This document shows positions 23,655 to 33,805 of a stretch of 64,000 nucleotides of DNA, piece by piece. Both the position numbers and the translations under genes were made by a program. Origin of the DNA: Porogramme epimiltina (lineage: Eukaryota > Basidiomycota > Agaricomycetes > Polyporales > Polyporaceae). How positions within the stretch are numbered: position 1 is the first letter of the stretch; each line of letters begins with the position of its first letter. The notes under the pieces were generated by a model. It was not told where the DNA came from, did no database searches, and saw only the letters and a list, made by a program, of their open reading frames with translations. Location of the stretch: contig FTLJ01000439.1 in assembly GCA_900155495.1 (NCBI GenBank), positions 1-64,000 on the forward strand, read 5' to 3'.

Positions 23655-25051
23655 ATGACGCCTGTACGCCTCCGCCATCCAAAGGGCGTCACCACCCTCC
23701 AGGTAGACTTCTCCAACGCCACTGTCTTGGACCTCCAACAACAGATCTTTGCCGCGACCGAGATCCCGCCCTCACAGCAGGAACGTACGTCTAACAGCAC
23801 TTGTGGTCACTTCTATCATCCTGATTCAGCGTTCGTGTCTGCAGTAAAGGCGGGGTACCCTCCGCATCCTCTAACCTTGGTCCCCGAGCTACCCATCGAC
23901 AGCCTCGGCCTCCAGAGCGGGGAACAGCTCGTCGTCACCCAACGCGCGGGTGGCAGCCAAGATGCTTTCCGGTCTGCGCACGCATCACCCTTCCCCGCTC
24001 AGAGCCCAGTGGCCGCAATGACGGGAAAGACTGCGTCACAGGTCCGCCAGACCCCCGCGTGGTCACCGTCCCCTAGTCCGCCGAAAGGGCCGGACTATGT
24101 CCTGACGAGTAATGGGTACCTGATGCATCGCGTGAGTAACTTTTTATGTTCCTGGGCGAGAATGTAAACTGCGCGGAGGTGCGCTGAATGAAGGCCCTCC
24201 TGGGTGCTATAGGTCGTCCCAGACGACAACTCGTGCCTGTTCTCGTCAATCGCGCTCATTTTCGAGCAAGACATCAGCAAGGCGCAGGCCATCCGGAAAA
24301 GTAAGCCTCCCACACCAACGCATTCGTTGTCCGTATGCAATTAAATGCGCCGCGCGCCACACGCAGTCGTAGCGGAGGCTATCGAAAAGGATCCCATTAA
24401 GTGGGACGAAGCCATCCTAGGGTGTGTCCTCACACGCGGCGCGCCGCTCCAACTTTCCCCACTCACACCCCCCTCTACCCCCACCCGTCCCGCGCCCCGT
24501 CCGCTAGCCGCCCACGGCAGGAGTACATCCAGACGATCCTGAAGCCGTCTGCGTGGGGCGGCGCGATCGAGCTCTCGATCCTCGCGCAGCACTACAGGAC
24601 CGAGATCGCGTCGGTGGACGTCGAGACGGGCCGCGTGGACCGCTTCACGCCGCCGCCCGAGGCGGACTCGGGCAGCCGCGCGATCGTGATCTACTCGGGC
24701 ATCCACTACGACGCGGCGAGCGTGTCGCCGATGCTGGACGCGCCCGAGGACTTCCACCAGACGATCGTGCGGCGCGGCGCGGAGGGCAGCGAGGACGAGG
24801 ACGAGATGCTGCTCGCGGCGAAGAAGCTCGCAGACGCGCTCAGGGCGAAGCGGGCGTACACGAACACGGCGACGTTCGACCTCAAGTGTCAGGTGCGTGC
24901 CTCGCCTCGCCCCGTCTCGGGCGAGACCTCGCGGATGTTGTGCTTACCCTGCGCGCGGCTGTGGCAGATATGCGGGAAGGGGCTGAAGGGGGAGAAGGAG
25001 GCGCGGGCGCACGCGTCGGAGACAGGGCACGTCGAGTTCGGTGAATATTGA
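23655..25051 (+). CDS. OTU1: OTU1/YOD1-type ubiquitin thioesterase
   Basis: A cysteine deubiquitinase that works with Cdc48/p97 in protein quality control and ER-associated degradation. Six exons (23655-23784, 23845-24131, 24213-24300, 24367-24421, 24508-24892, 24968-25051) total 1029 nt and 342 aa. An N-terminal UBX-like domain starts MTPVRLRHPKGVTTLQVDF. A Ser/Pro linker follows. The OTU domain begins at HRVVPDDNSCLFSSIAL, where DNSC is the Asp-Asn-Ser-Cys nucleophile motif. It continues through AWGGAIELSILAQHY (Trp-Gly motif) and VIYSGIHYDA, which carries the catalytic His. A C-terminal C2H2 zinc finger is CQICGKGLKGEKEARAHA with the second His in ETGHVEF. The full set of domains and catalytic residues is present. 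The ATG at 23655 was preferred over the upstream frame because it fits the family N-terminus. Confidence 0.95.
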
Positions 25052-25647
25052 GGGCGGAAGGTTGTTTCTTGGTTTTTCGGGCACGCTGCGGGAGATCGCA
25101 GAAGTCGGTATGGCGGACTCAAGCCGTAGTATTAGATATGCCTCGGGCTTGTACCGTACCCCTTGTGCGATCGCCCTCGTTCGCAGTCGAGACTGCTGGT
25201 TTGTAATACATAGGAACACGGAACTACCACAATTTGAATGGCGGTCGTAAGTGCCGAGCTGAGAGGCCGACGAAAACACAGTCATGGCTCACACGTACGT
25301 ATACGCGACGCGACGCGCTGATTAAATAAGGAGACGCGCCTGTGGCTGATGGGCGCGTCTTGCCCGCTGCGCGCATGCACGCGTGCCGTCACCGACTCTT
25401 GGTTCAACTTCCCCGCACACCGTCCGTCCCCCTCCTCCACGCTCCCTCTCCTCTCAACGTCCACCTCCCCGGTCACGCGCCCCTCCCGCGCCCACCCCGC
25501 GCACCGCCCTCGCCTCGGCATCTTGCCTCAGGGCCACCACGCAGCGTCCTCTCGGCGCGATCTGCGCTATTGCCACAGGTTCTGAGCCACCGCACAACGC
25601 CCGCGCGTGGTAGTCGAGAAGCCAGCGCGTCCACCACCACCCCCACC
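25052..25647. other. OTU1 3' region and AP endonuclease promoter
   Basis: About 600 bp with no supported gene. The right half is C-rich (CGTCCCCCTCCTCCACGCTCC), consistent with a promoter and leader. A plus-strand frame from 25342 continues into the AP endonuclease frame, but its content upstream of 25648 is low-complexity Pro/Arg/Ser, so the start at 25648 is preferred. Confidence 0.4.
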
Positions 25648-28476
25648 ATGCCGCCGAAACGCGCCGCAGCGACCGCAGGCGCGTCCAAGCGCAAGGCAGC
25701 CGCCGCCGCCGAGCCCTCCTCCGATGACGAAGCGTCCGCCGCGTCCGCGTCCGCGTCCGAGTCGGGGAGAGAATCTGAGGCGTCCGCCGCGCCGCCGCCG
25801 AAGAAGCAGAAGACCTCCGCCGGGGGCGCGGTCAAAAAGGCCGCAGCGGCGGGAAAAGGCAAAGGCAAAGCGAAGGGGAAAGGGAAGGAGGAAGAGGAAG
25901 AGGAAGAAGGCGCCCCCCAGGCGAAAGGCAAGGGCAAGGGCAAGGAGAACCCGAACGCGAGCACGCAGCCGCGGAACAAGACGATCGCGGCGGACGTCGC
26001 GTTCGCGGAAAAGACGGACGCGGGCGCGGTGCGCATCGCGACGTGGAACATATGCGGGCTCGCCGCTGCGCAGAAGAAGGTGCGTCTGCTGAGCGGGGAG
26101 CGTGTGCCCGTTTGCGCGTTGGGTCGCTGCTGCTGGTGCTTGCTGCGCCGTAGAGAGTTACGTTGCTCTGTGCTACGGGTGGTTTGGGGCGCGTATCGCG
26201 CACCCTCTGCTGCTACGGACGAGCGGCCCTGCGTGCCATGACGATGGAGCGCGCGGTCACGTACCAGGAGCGCTATTTGCTGATGCTCGCCGTTTGTCCG
26301 TTTTGGTTCAGGGGTTCAAGTACTACGTCGACGCGGAAGACGCGGACATCCTCATCTTGACTGAGACGAAGGTGCGTGCCCACGGGCCACGGCACCGCAG
26401 CGCGCAGTGCATCTTCGAAGGGAGGGGCCTCGGCCCCTGGTGGGTGCGCGCAGACCGAGAGTTGCGTCGTCTGCCACCACTTGGGCAGGCCCCTCCCGGC
26501 GGTCGGCCGCGCTGCGGGTGGCCCAACCCCCATGGTCGGCGTGCGGATCGGGGCGAGAGGCTGATCCGCGAACCGCGATGGCGCTGCCGTCTGCGTCCTA
26601 CGTCTGCAGGTGAACGACCCCCCGGCGGACCCGGCGCTGTCCGCGCGCTACCCCCACCGGTACTGGTCCATCTCGAACAAGAAAACGTACTGTGAGTGTG
26701 TTCCAAACTCCCCGTCCGCCGCCGCCTCCTTCTTCTTGGGCGGGTTCCACGCCACCGCCGCGCACAGTCGATGTATGCTCTACGGCAGCATCGATCCCGT
26801 TACAGCAGTTTAGAGTTTTTCTGTCCGTCTCGACGTGAGCTCGCTAACAAGGTTGCCCCGGGCCCGCCCGCGCGCTGCGCGATCCCTCCCTCTCTTTCCC
26901 CCCGCCACACCACCTCCGCCTCCGCCGCCACCGCGGCGCGGCCCGCTCCATCCGCATCCGGACTCTCCACCCGCTTCCGGATTCTGCAACCCCCAGCGGG
27001 CACGGCGATCCTCTCCAAAATCGAGCCGCTCTCGGTCGACTACACCCTCCCGGGCCACCCGGACGGGGACGCGGTCAAAGGCCGCATTGTCACGCTCGAG
27101 TTCGAAAGCTGCTACCTCGTCGGCACGTACGTCGTCAACGCGGGCGCGGGCCTCAAGGTGAGAGTGCGGATTTTTTCCGGAGGTGGTTTTTTTCTTCTTC
27201 ACTTTCCCTCGATCGCTCTCCGCCGCCTCGGCCACCGCATATGGACGCATATGGGCCTGTGTGTTTGCGGAGGCGGCGGCGTCGAGCACCCCCAAGCCCG
27301 AGACGAAACTTCCGGAGAGGAGCGATCGGGCGGGGCGGGTGGCGCGGTTGGAGGGCAGCGGGGTGGCGCGTTCGGTGCGCTGCGCAGCCCCCCCTCCTCC
27401 GGCCGCTCCAGGCTCCCGAAACGTCTGGTCCGCCTGGGCCCGGAAGGGTTACAGGCTCAAACTCGGAGCGCCGCTCTGGGCTCGCGCGCGCGCACGCGTG
27501 CGTGCGTGCACCGCCTGCTGCGCGCTCGGAGGGGAGAAGGGGGGAAGAAGGCAAACGTTTGCGACGGCGCGAGAGGGGTTCACGCGGAGCAACAGCGATG
27601 CTGAACGAAATGTATTGCTCTATTAGACGCTCGACGCGAAGAAGGAGTGGAACAGGCACTTCGAGGCGTACATCCGCGCGCTCGACGAGAAGAAGCCTGT
27701 GATCTGGACGGGCGACCTCAACGTCGCGCCGACCGAGCTCGGTATGTGTCCTTTTTTCCTGAAAATCGTAGGGGATGAGGGCCCGCGTGGGCGCCCATGC
27801 GCGCGGGAGGGCTGCGCAGCCCGCGCGGCGGCGTTCCGGGTCCAGCGTGAGCCCTCCGAGCCCTCCGCCGCGCTGCGTCTCGCGCGCGCTGCGCCGCGCT
27901 CGCGCCCGCCGCTGGGACCCTGCATCGTCGCGCGTGCTCGCCAGCTAACCGGGACTTTCGCGCGCGCAGACCTCGCAAACCCGAAGACGAATTGGAACAA
28001 GACGCCGGGGTACACCGAGGCCGAAACGCAGTCGTATGCGCGGATCCTGAATGCTAGCGGGAAGGACGCAGGCGCGAGCAAGTTCGTGGACGTGTGGCGC
28101 GCGCGGAACCCCGACCTGCGCCACTACACGTACTTTTCGTACCGGTTCAACTGCCGCGAGAAGGGACTCGGGTGGAGGCTCGACATGTGTGCGTGCACCT
28201 TCCCTTCTCTGTTGTTGTTCTTGTGTGCGCGTGCGGGCGCGGTGTGGGGGAGGAGCGTGGTGGAGCTCCACTGCGGGACCCTGCTAGGCGCGCGCGGGAG
28301 CATCGCGGTATCGGGAGGCTCGCTGACGTGCTTGCGTTCGTTTTCGCTTGGCCCACCGCGCAGTCGTGGTGAGCGAGCGGCTGGAGGAGCGGGTCAAGAT
28401 GTGTGAGATCCGGAGCGAGGTGTACGGCGCGTCGGACCACTGCCCTGTGGTCATGGAGGTCGCCGGCCCTCTGTAG
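25648..28476 (+). CDS. Exonuclease III-family AP endonuclease
   Basis: Cuts DNA 5' to abasic sites in base-excision repair; expected in the nucleus. Seven exons (25648-26079, 26312-26371, 26610-26691, 26997-27157, 27627-27741, 27970-28188, 28364-28476) total 1182 nt and 393 aa. The first 120 residues are a low-complexity tail: Ala/Ser, then [18 protein letters not shown], likely nuclear localisation and DNA contact. Catalytic blocks in order are [20 protein letters not shown] (metal-binding Glu); [17 protein letters not shown] (Asp, Asn); [24 protein letters not shown]; and [12 protein letters not shown] (catalytic Asp-His). No C-terminal GRF zinc finger is present, so it is of the ExoIII/APE1 type and not APN2. 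Its introns are 175-469 nt and GC-rich, far above the local norm. Confidence 0.94.
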
Positions 28477-29913
28477 GGCGAGCGGCCCACCCGCGAGCGG
28501 CGGCTAGCGTGGGTGCGAGGAGGTGAGCGGGCAAGCTGCGCGTCTTGTATGACGTAGCTGACGAGCTTGCATTCCCCAGCAAGGCGTTCGCTTGGCGCAA
28601 AGGCGAGAAGAGGCCGGCGAGTTGGCGAGATGGGAGGATCTGGAGCGTTGGATGATCTACCGGGGAGGCAGGCCCGTGGTCGTGGTCGCGTCGAGGGATG
28701 AACGAATGATCCACGGCGTCGAGTGTTGATAAGGGCCTACCGGCCTGTCTGTGCGGGCGGGGCTGGTGGCTATGACGTGCGGGAAAGGCTTGCAGTGCGA
28801 TAGACTCGTGCGCGCGCGGCTCGCCGGGGCCGTAGGTTGCGGTGCGCCCGGGGGCTGGCAACTGGGACACTGGCGCAACACCGGCGGACGCCACCTGGGC
28901 CGGCGCATTGCCGCTTCGCCCCCGCTCGAGCCCGCGGAGGTCGGTGCAGGTGTTGGCGCCCTGGAGCGGGCGGTGCCGGTGGCCCTTCAACGGGCACGGA
29001 GAGGCGCCGTCTCGAATATGGGTAGGGCGCATATGATATTGAGGAGTGGGACTGCGCGATCTGCCAGGTTCGTAAGATGGTCGAATGGCTCACAGCCCGG
29101 CCGAAGTGCGTCGAGCTGGGGTCCGTGGCGGTAGATGAACATGGGCCAGAATGGGCGAGATAAGAGCGAGGAAGAGAGGAGGAAGAGCTCTGTGTGCGAT
29201 GGTTGCCGGGCGGAGGCATCTGGGGTCGAGGGAGACAAGACATCCGGGGCTGGAGATGCGCAGCAGATGGAATGAGGGTGGTGGAGCGCAGCGTGCGCTA
29301 GAGGTTGGGACGAGAACCTTTCCGGGCGCGTTCGCGGTGGACAGAGTTGTCCGTGCCCAGCACCGGCTGCCCGTAGGGTGTGGACACACGCCCTCCGAAT
29401 GCATCACGGGAGAGCTTGTTTGCCCAGTGCGAAGCGATGTGTGCTACCCCGGACGTCAGCGTTCGCCGTTCGCAGCTCGCGCGCCCGACCGCAGGACCAG
29501 GGCGGACGCGGGGGCGGGCGTCTCCAGGGTGCATCAGGAGGGCTTAGATAAGCAACAGCCCCCATTGCCTTCTGGGGCCAATGAGGACCGCGGGTGCGTC
29601 TTGCGAGATCGCGATCGTGTTTGCCGTACCAAGGCTCTGAGGGCGCCTCCGAGGGCGGTTCCCACGGCGCCGCGTCTGCGCCCGTCAAAAGCGGTTCGAC
29701 CCCCGCCGTCCGACTGCTCGCTCTCCGCCATCCCCTCCTCCTCCACTCCCCAAACCCCTCCGCCTCGCCTCGCGCCCTGCCCCGCTTGCTGCGCCCCCAG
29801 CTGCAGAGCACGCTGGTCCCCCTTCTCCGCGTCTCCCAGGTACAATACCCCATCCCCCGCCCGATACCCTTCCCATCCCCATAGAGTCTCTCCCCATTTC
29901 GGTATCAGTATCT
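28477..29913. other. Long GC-rich intergenic region
   Basis: About 1.4 kb between two plus-strand genes. Open frames on both strands (for example 28451-29032 minus and 29151-30002 plus) are Arg/Pro/Ala-rich, overlap one another in several frames and lack domains or good splice context. I read them as GC-driven. The last 200 bp are strongly C-rich (CCTCCGCCTCGCCTCG and CCCCATCCCCCGCCC) and likely form the promoter and leader of the sugar transporter. Confidence 0.5.
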
Positions 29914-31694
29914 ATGTCTCAACTCAAGGAGTACGCAATCCTTCCCCAGCACGTCGTCCATCTCGACAACGATGCCCACGACCCCGAGGTTGGAGTCTTT
30001 GAGAAGGAGGAGCTCGCCAGGGCAGACGACTCGCAGCAGCCCACTGTCCCCTCGATATGCGGCTTGCCTCTCAAATACGTCTCGTGAGTATATCCGCCCA
30101 ATGTCCCCGACGCGTCTCTCGCGTCACGCCCGCAACCCGCCCTGACCTAGAGCGCGTCATTCCCAGCCTCGTCACCCTGGCCGTCCAGAACGCCCTCCTC
30201 GCTCTCATCATGCACTATTCGCGCGTGTCGACGGCCCCACAACACACCTATTCCGCCGCGTCCGCAGTCCTTCTCACAGAGCTCCTCAAGGGCTTCATCT
30301 CTCTCACAGTCGCGTTCCTTCGCCTCGACTACTGCTCCCCCAACGGCGTGTCCGGCAACTCCCTTTGGAACCCGAGGGTGCTCCTCTACCGCTTCCGCAG
30401 GCTGGGCAAAGAGGTCTTCCGCCCGGACTGCTGGAAACTCTCAATCCCCGCTATCCTATACGTCATCCAAAATAATCTCCAGTTCGTCGCCGTTTCGAAC
30501 CTCGACGCTGCGACGTTCCAGGTCAGCTACCAGATGAAGATCCTCACCACCGCCGCCTTTTCCGTCGTCCTCCTTCGCAAGAAGCTCTCCCCGACGAAGT
30601 GGCTCGCCCTGCTCTTCCTCGCCATCGGTGTAGGCATCGTCCAAATCCAGACCGGGTCGTCCTCTGGACACGCGACAGCCTCTGGCCACGACATGAACGC
30701 GTTCAAGGGCTTCATGGCCGTCGTCATGGCGTGCTTCACCTCCGGCCTCGCAGGTGTCTACTTCGAGATGGTCCTCAAGAACTCGCAGGCGGACCTGTGG
30801 GTGCGCAACGTCCAGCTTTCGCTCTTCTCCCTGCTCCCCGCCCTCGTTCCCATCGTCTGCTCGGATGCTGTCGCATCGGGCCCCGCGCCGGGCTGGCTAA
30901 ACCGCCTCTTCGCCAACTTTGGCGTGTGGGCGTGGGCGACCGTCTTGATCCAAGTGCTCGGAGGCCTTCTCACGGCGCTCGTGATCAAGTACGCGGACAA
31001 CATCCTCAAAGGCTTCGCCACGAGCTTGAGCATCGTCATCTCCTTCCTCGCGTCGGTCGCGCTCTTCAACTTCCAGATGACGGTCACCTTCATCCTCGGT
31101 TCGACCGTCGTCCTCGTCGCGACGTGGATGTACAACCAACCGGACATGCCCATCGGCGATAACTTCTACCCCAAGGAAGGTCGCACGTGGGGCTGGAGGT
31201 GGCGCAGGTCACAGCCTGCATCATCCGCGCTCGAATTGGCGGGAGGTGCTATCGCCATTTCGCGTCGCCCGTCAACATCTTCCCTGTCGTCCATCTCGTG
31301 CACGCCGCCGTCCGGCCAGTCGAAGTCGTATCCTGGATCCCCCGTGGAGCGCGAGATGCCCTCGCCGTTCTTCCCGTCGCAGCTGCTTGACAAGAGCCTT
31401 CTCGGGAAGCGGAAAGAAGACGACCCTGCGCCGTTCTTCCCCGTTCCGCTCAAGGCATCGCGCGCAGCTTCCCGGCTTGCGCATTACCTCACCCGTCCGG
31501 GCTCCGGCTCCTTCGTCGTCCCAGACAACTCCTTCATGCTCCCGACGTCCAACTCGCATCCGCCGACGATCCTGTACGCGTCGTCATCACCGTCGACGCG
31601 CCCCTCGAGTGCGCTGTCATCGTGCGCGTCGTCGAGGCCGGCGAGTGCCATGGGCGGCGCGTCAACGACGCTTAACGAGCAGGATCACTCATGA
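29914..31694 (+). CDS. SLC35A-type nucleotide-sugar transporter (UDP-galactose or UDP-GlcNAc)
   Basis: A Golgi/ER antiporter that brings nucleotide sugars to lumenal glycosyltransferases. Two exons (29914-30083, 30167-31694) give 565 aa. After a hydrophilic N-terminal tail come ten predicted helices starting LVTLAVQNALLALIMHY. Family motifs are LLTELLKGFISL, LYVIQNNLQFVAVSNLDAAT, TFQVSYQMKILTTA, GLAGVYFEMVLKNS and VIKYADNILKGFATSLSI, all characteristic of the UDP-galactose/UDP-GlcNAc/CMP-sialate transporter group. From about residue 365 a long Ser/Pro-rich cytosolic tail extends to the stop, roughly 200 residues beyond the usual family end. The tail is in frame, continuous with the core and rich in SPxx sites. 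The exact sugar is not decided by sequence; UDP-galactose (S. pombe Gms1-like) is the best guess. Confidence 0.9.
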
Positions 31695-33208
31695 CGCGCG
31701 CTGCTCGGCGCGCCTCGGGACCAGTGCAACGAGTACGACTAATGCCAATTGAGAGGAAGCCAATGCGACACGACCCTATCACCCCGACCACATTACATCA
31801 CGACGACGACGACGCAGGCAACAAAGAGGGAGGTATTTTCATCATCCAGCTACCATTCAAAGACTTTTCGAGCGTACTGGACCCTATATTATTATATCTA
31901 GCTCTTCGCACTTCGTACGATCCGCCCCCTCCCTCCGGCCCCTACTTATCTTAGTCGAACTTATCTAGACCCCCTCGCCCCCGAACTTTTTTGTTTCGCC
32001 CATCCTGTTATCGTCGTAGTACTTCAGCTGCTCGCACTCCCCCGCGCCCGGCTTTCATCATCATTCATGACGACATTGGGTGGAAAGGACATCCCGTCAG
32101 AGGGCCCCACGCCGGACTTCGAAACCTTCGCTCCCTTCTGGCTCCCCCCTTCGAAGCTCGCAGCAGGACCAACTTCTAGCACCGTACCAATACCAAATAT
32201 TACCTCCGCCGCATCATAGTACTCCGCGGGCTCTATTACGTAGCAGCACCGGCCCCTATTCACCCGCGTATTTTCCAAACCCGCAAAGGAGGCGCTTGCT
32301 CCGTACGCGTGCGTGCGTGCACCCCCATCCCCATGGCCCGCGCGTATGCGCAGCCGCTGTCTCGACTCTGGATCGTCCTCGCCTGCGCAGCTGCGGGGCC
32401 GGTGGCCAGATCCATCAAGAAGCGCGCCACGCCCCCGCGCGCGAACAAGCGGACGGGTTTTTGACCGAACCTTAAAACGGTTGCGTGCCTTCCCTCGGCG
32501 CGTACGTACACGCGCACGTATGTGTATGTGGTATGCGTACCTGCGCCCCCAACCCCCCAGTCCCCAGTGCGTCCACCGCCGTCGGGCCCGCGGCGTCGCT
32601 GGCTCTCTCTCGCACGGCGGGCGGAGAACGGACGGACGGGGCGCGCCAGAACGCCCGCCTCGTGGCGGGCGCGCTAGTGCGCGAAGCATTCCCCCACCTC
32701 TTCTGGGCATGGGCTTTTGGGCATTTGGACGGCCCGCGCCCTGAGTCCTCAGTCCCCAACGGGCGCACGTCGCACGGACGTTCGAATTCGATGTGGTGGG
32801 GTGAAGGGGTGTGGGCTTGGGACTTGGGACTTTGAAGGGAACATAGGGAAGCCGCGCCCGCGTACGCACGCGCGAGCGCGCTCCGCCGCCCACTAGTGCA
32901 CGCACGCGTCTTCCTTGCCCCCCTCACCCCTCCTTCCCCCTTCTTCCCACTTCCCCCCTTGAGCTTCCTTTCCACAACGTGAATCAGAAAGCGGACGTCA
33001 GAAAAAACGGACACGTCCTGCGGGCCTGCGAGAAGAGATGCGGCGCCTCGAGGCGGGCCACATCAGCTCGCGTAAAGTTCGAGGAGTCGAGACGGAAGGT
33101 CCGGGCGGCGGGAGGCCTTCAGGCTTGCGCTGTGCGCTGTGCAAGCTAGAGAGCAGGCTGCTGCTAAGTACTTAGCGATGATGGACGTGCGTGTGCGTGC
33201 GCGGGACA

Positions 33209-33224
33209 GGCCCGGGCCCGGGCC
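33209..33224. repeat. Perfect 16-bp GC palindrome
   Basis: GGCCCGGGCCCGGGCC equals its own reverse complement. It sits in non-coding DNA between two convergent genes and could form a cruciform or hairpin in RNA. No function is implied. Confidence 0.8.
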
Positions 33225-33750
33225 CCCGATAAGTGGTGGTGCGCCACGCGCCGCGGGCCGCGCTTTATTGCGCCCACCCGTCCGTGGCGGTGACGGTCAG
33301 CGTTGAACTGACTGACAGGGCCCGCCGCTCAAAGGGGCGCGGTCAAAAGGTGGTGATGGTGATGGGGAGGCGAGTCTGAGCGTGGGCGCGATGTGCAGGC
33401 GCGACCGGTGCTGCCAGGAGTCTAGGACTGATACGCTACGGGGCACGGGATCTACGCGAGCCACGGCCTCACTCACGCCCTCCCGGGACGGGTGTTGGGG
33501 ATCTGAGATATCATTGATACTACAAAGCGGAGGGTACATTGCGACATATGTGCGGAGATAGCAGCGGCGCGGGGTCGATAGGTGGTAGTGGTACATACAT
33601 ACAAAAAAGTTCTGGGTCTGTGCGCAGGACCGCGCAGGGGGGCGCGGCGCGCTGCGTAGTGTGTCCGATTCTCCGTTCCGACATGGAAGCGCGTGTGCCC
33701 CCGTCCGAAAGCCGCGAGCGATTCTCCTGCGGCGCAAGCCTGTATACAGT

Positions 33751-33765
33751 CGAGTCGAGTCGAGT
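33751..33765. repeat. Three tandem CGAGT units
   Basis: CGAGTCGAGTCGAGT, preceded by AGT and followed by CGG. A short direct repeat in the 3' flank of the transhydrogenase gene, of no evident function. Confidence 0.7.
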
Positions 33766-33805
33766 CGGCGCAGGGTTGAACGCGGGCTCCAAATGGCACG
33801 CGGGC

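Larger units (their letters stand above)
31695..33805. other. Long GC-rich convergent intergenic region
   Basis: Over 2 kb lie between the 3' ends of the transporter and the transhydrogenase. An AT-rich patch near 31885-31905 (CCTATATTATTATATC) may be in the transporter 3' untranslated region. Further on are alternating purine-pyrimidine runs (GCGTGCGTGCAC near 32305, GTACGTACACGCGCACG near 32500), a 16-bp perfect palindrome at 33209-33224, and a CGAGT triplet repeat near 33751. A minus-strand frame at 32024-32905 is Arg/Ala/Pro low complexity and is not accepted as a gene. Confidence 0.5.

Noticed and set aside
25832..26203. Arg/Pro-rich minus-strand frame opposite the AP endonuclease N-terminus
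   Set aside because: Antisense of a Lys/Gly/Glu repeat; it has no independent support.
28451..29032. A 193-codon minus-strand frame downstream of the AP endonuclease
   Set aside because: It overlaps the last exon of the AP endonuclease, has no domain and a shuffled His/Arg/Pro composition.
29151..30002. A 283-codon plus-strand frame overlapping the transporter start
   Set aside because: It runs through the C-rich promoter and into the transporter first exon in a different frame, and its content is Pro/Arg/Ser low complexity.
32024..32905. A 293-codon minus-strand frame in the gap after the sugar transporter
   Set aside because: Low-complexity Arg/Ala/Pro content from GC-rich DNA, no domain, and competing frames of similar length on the other strand.
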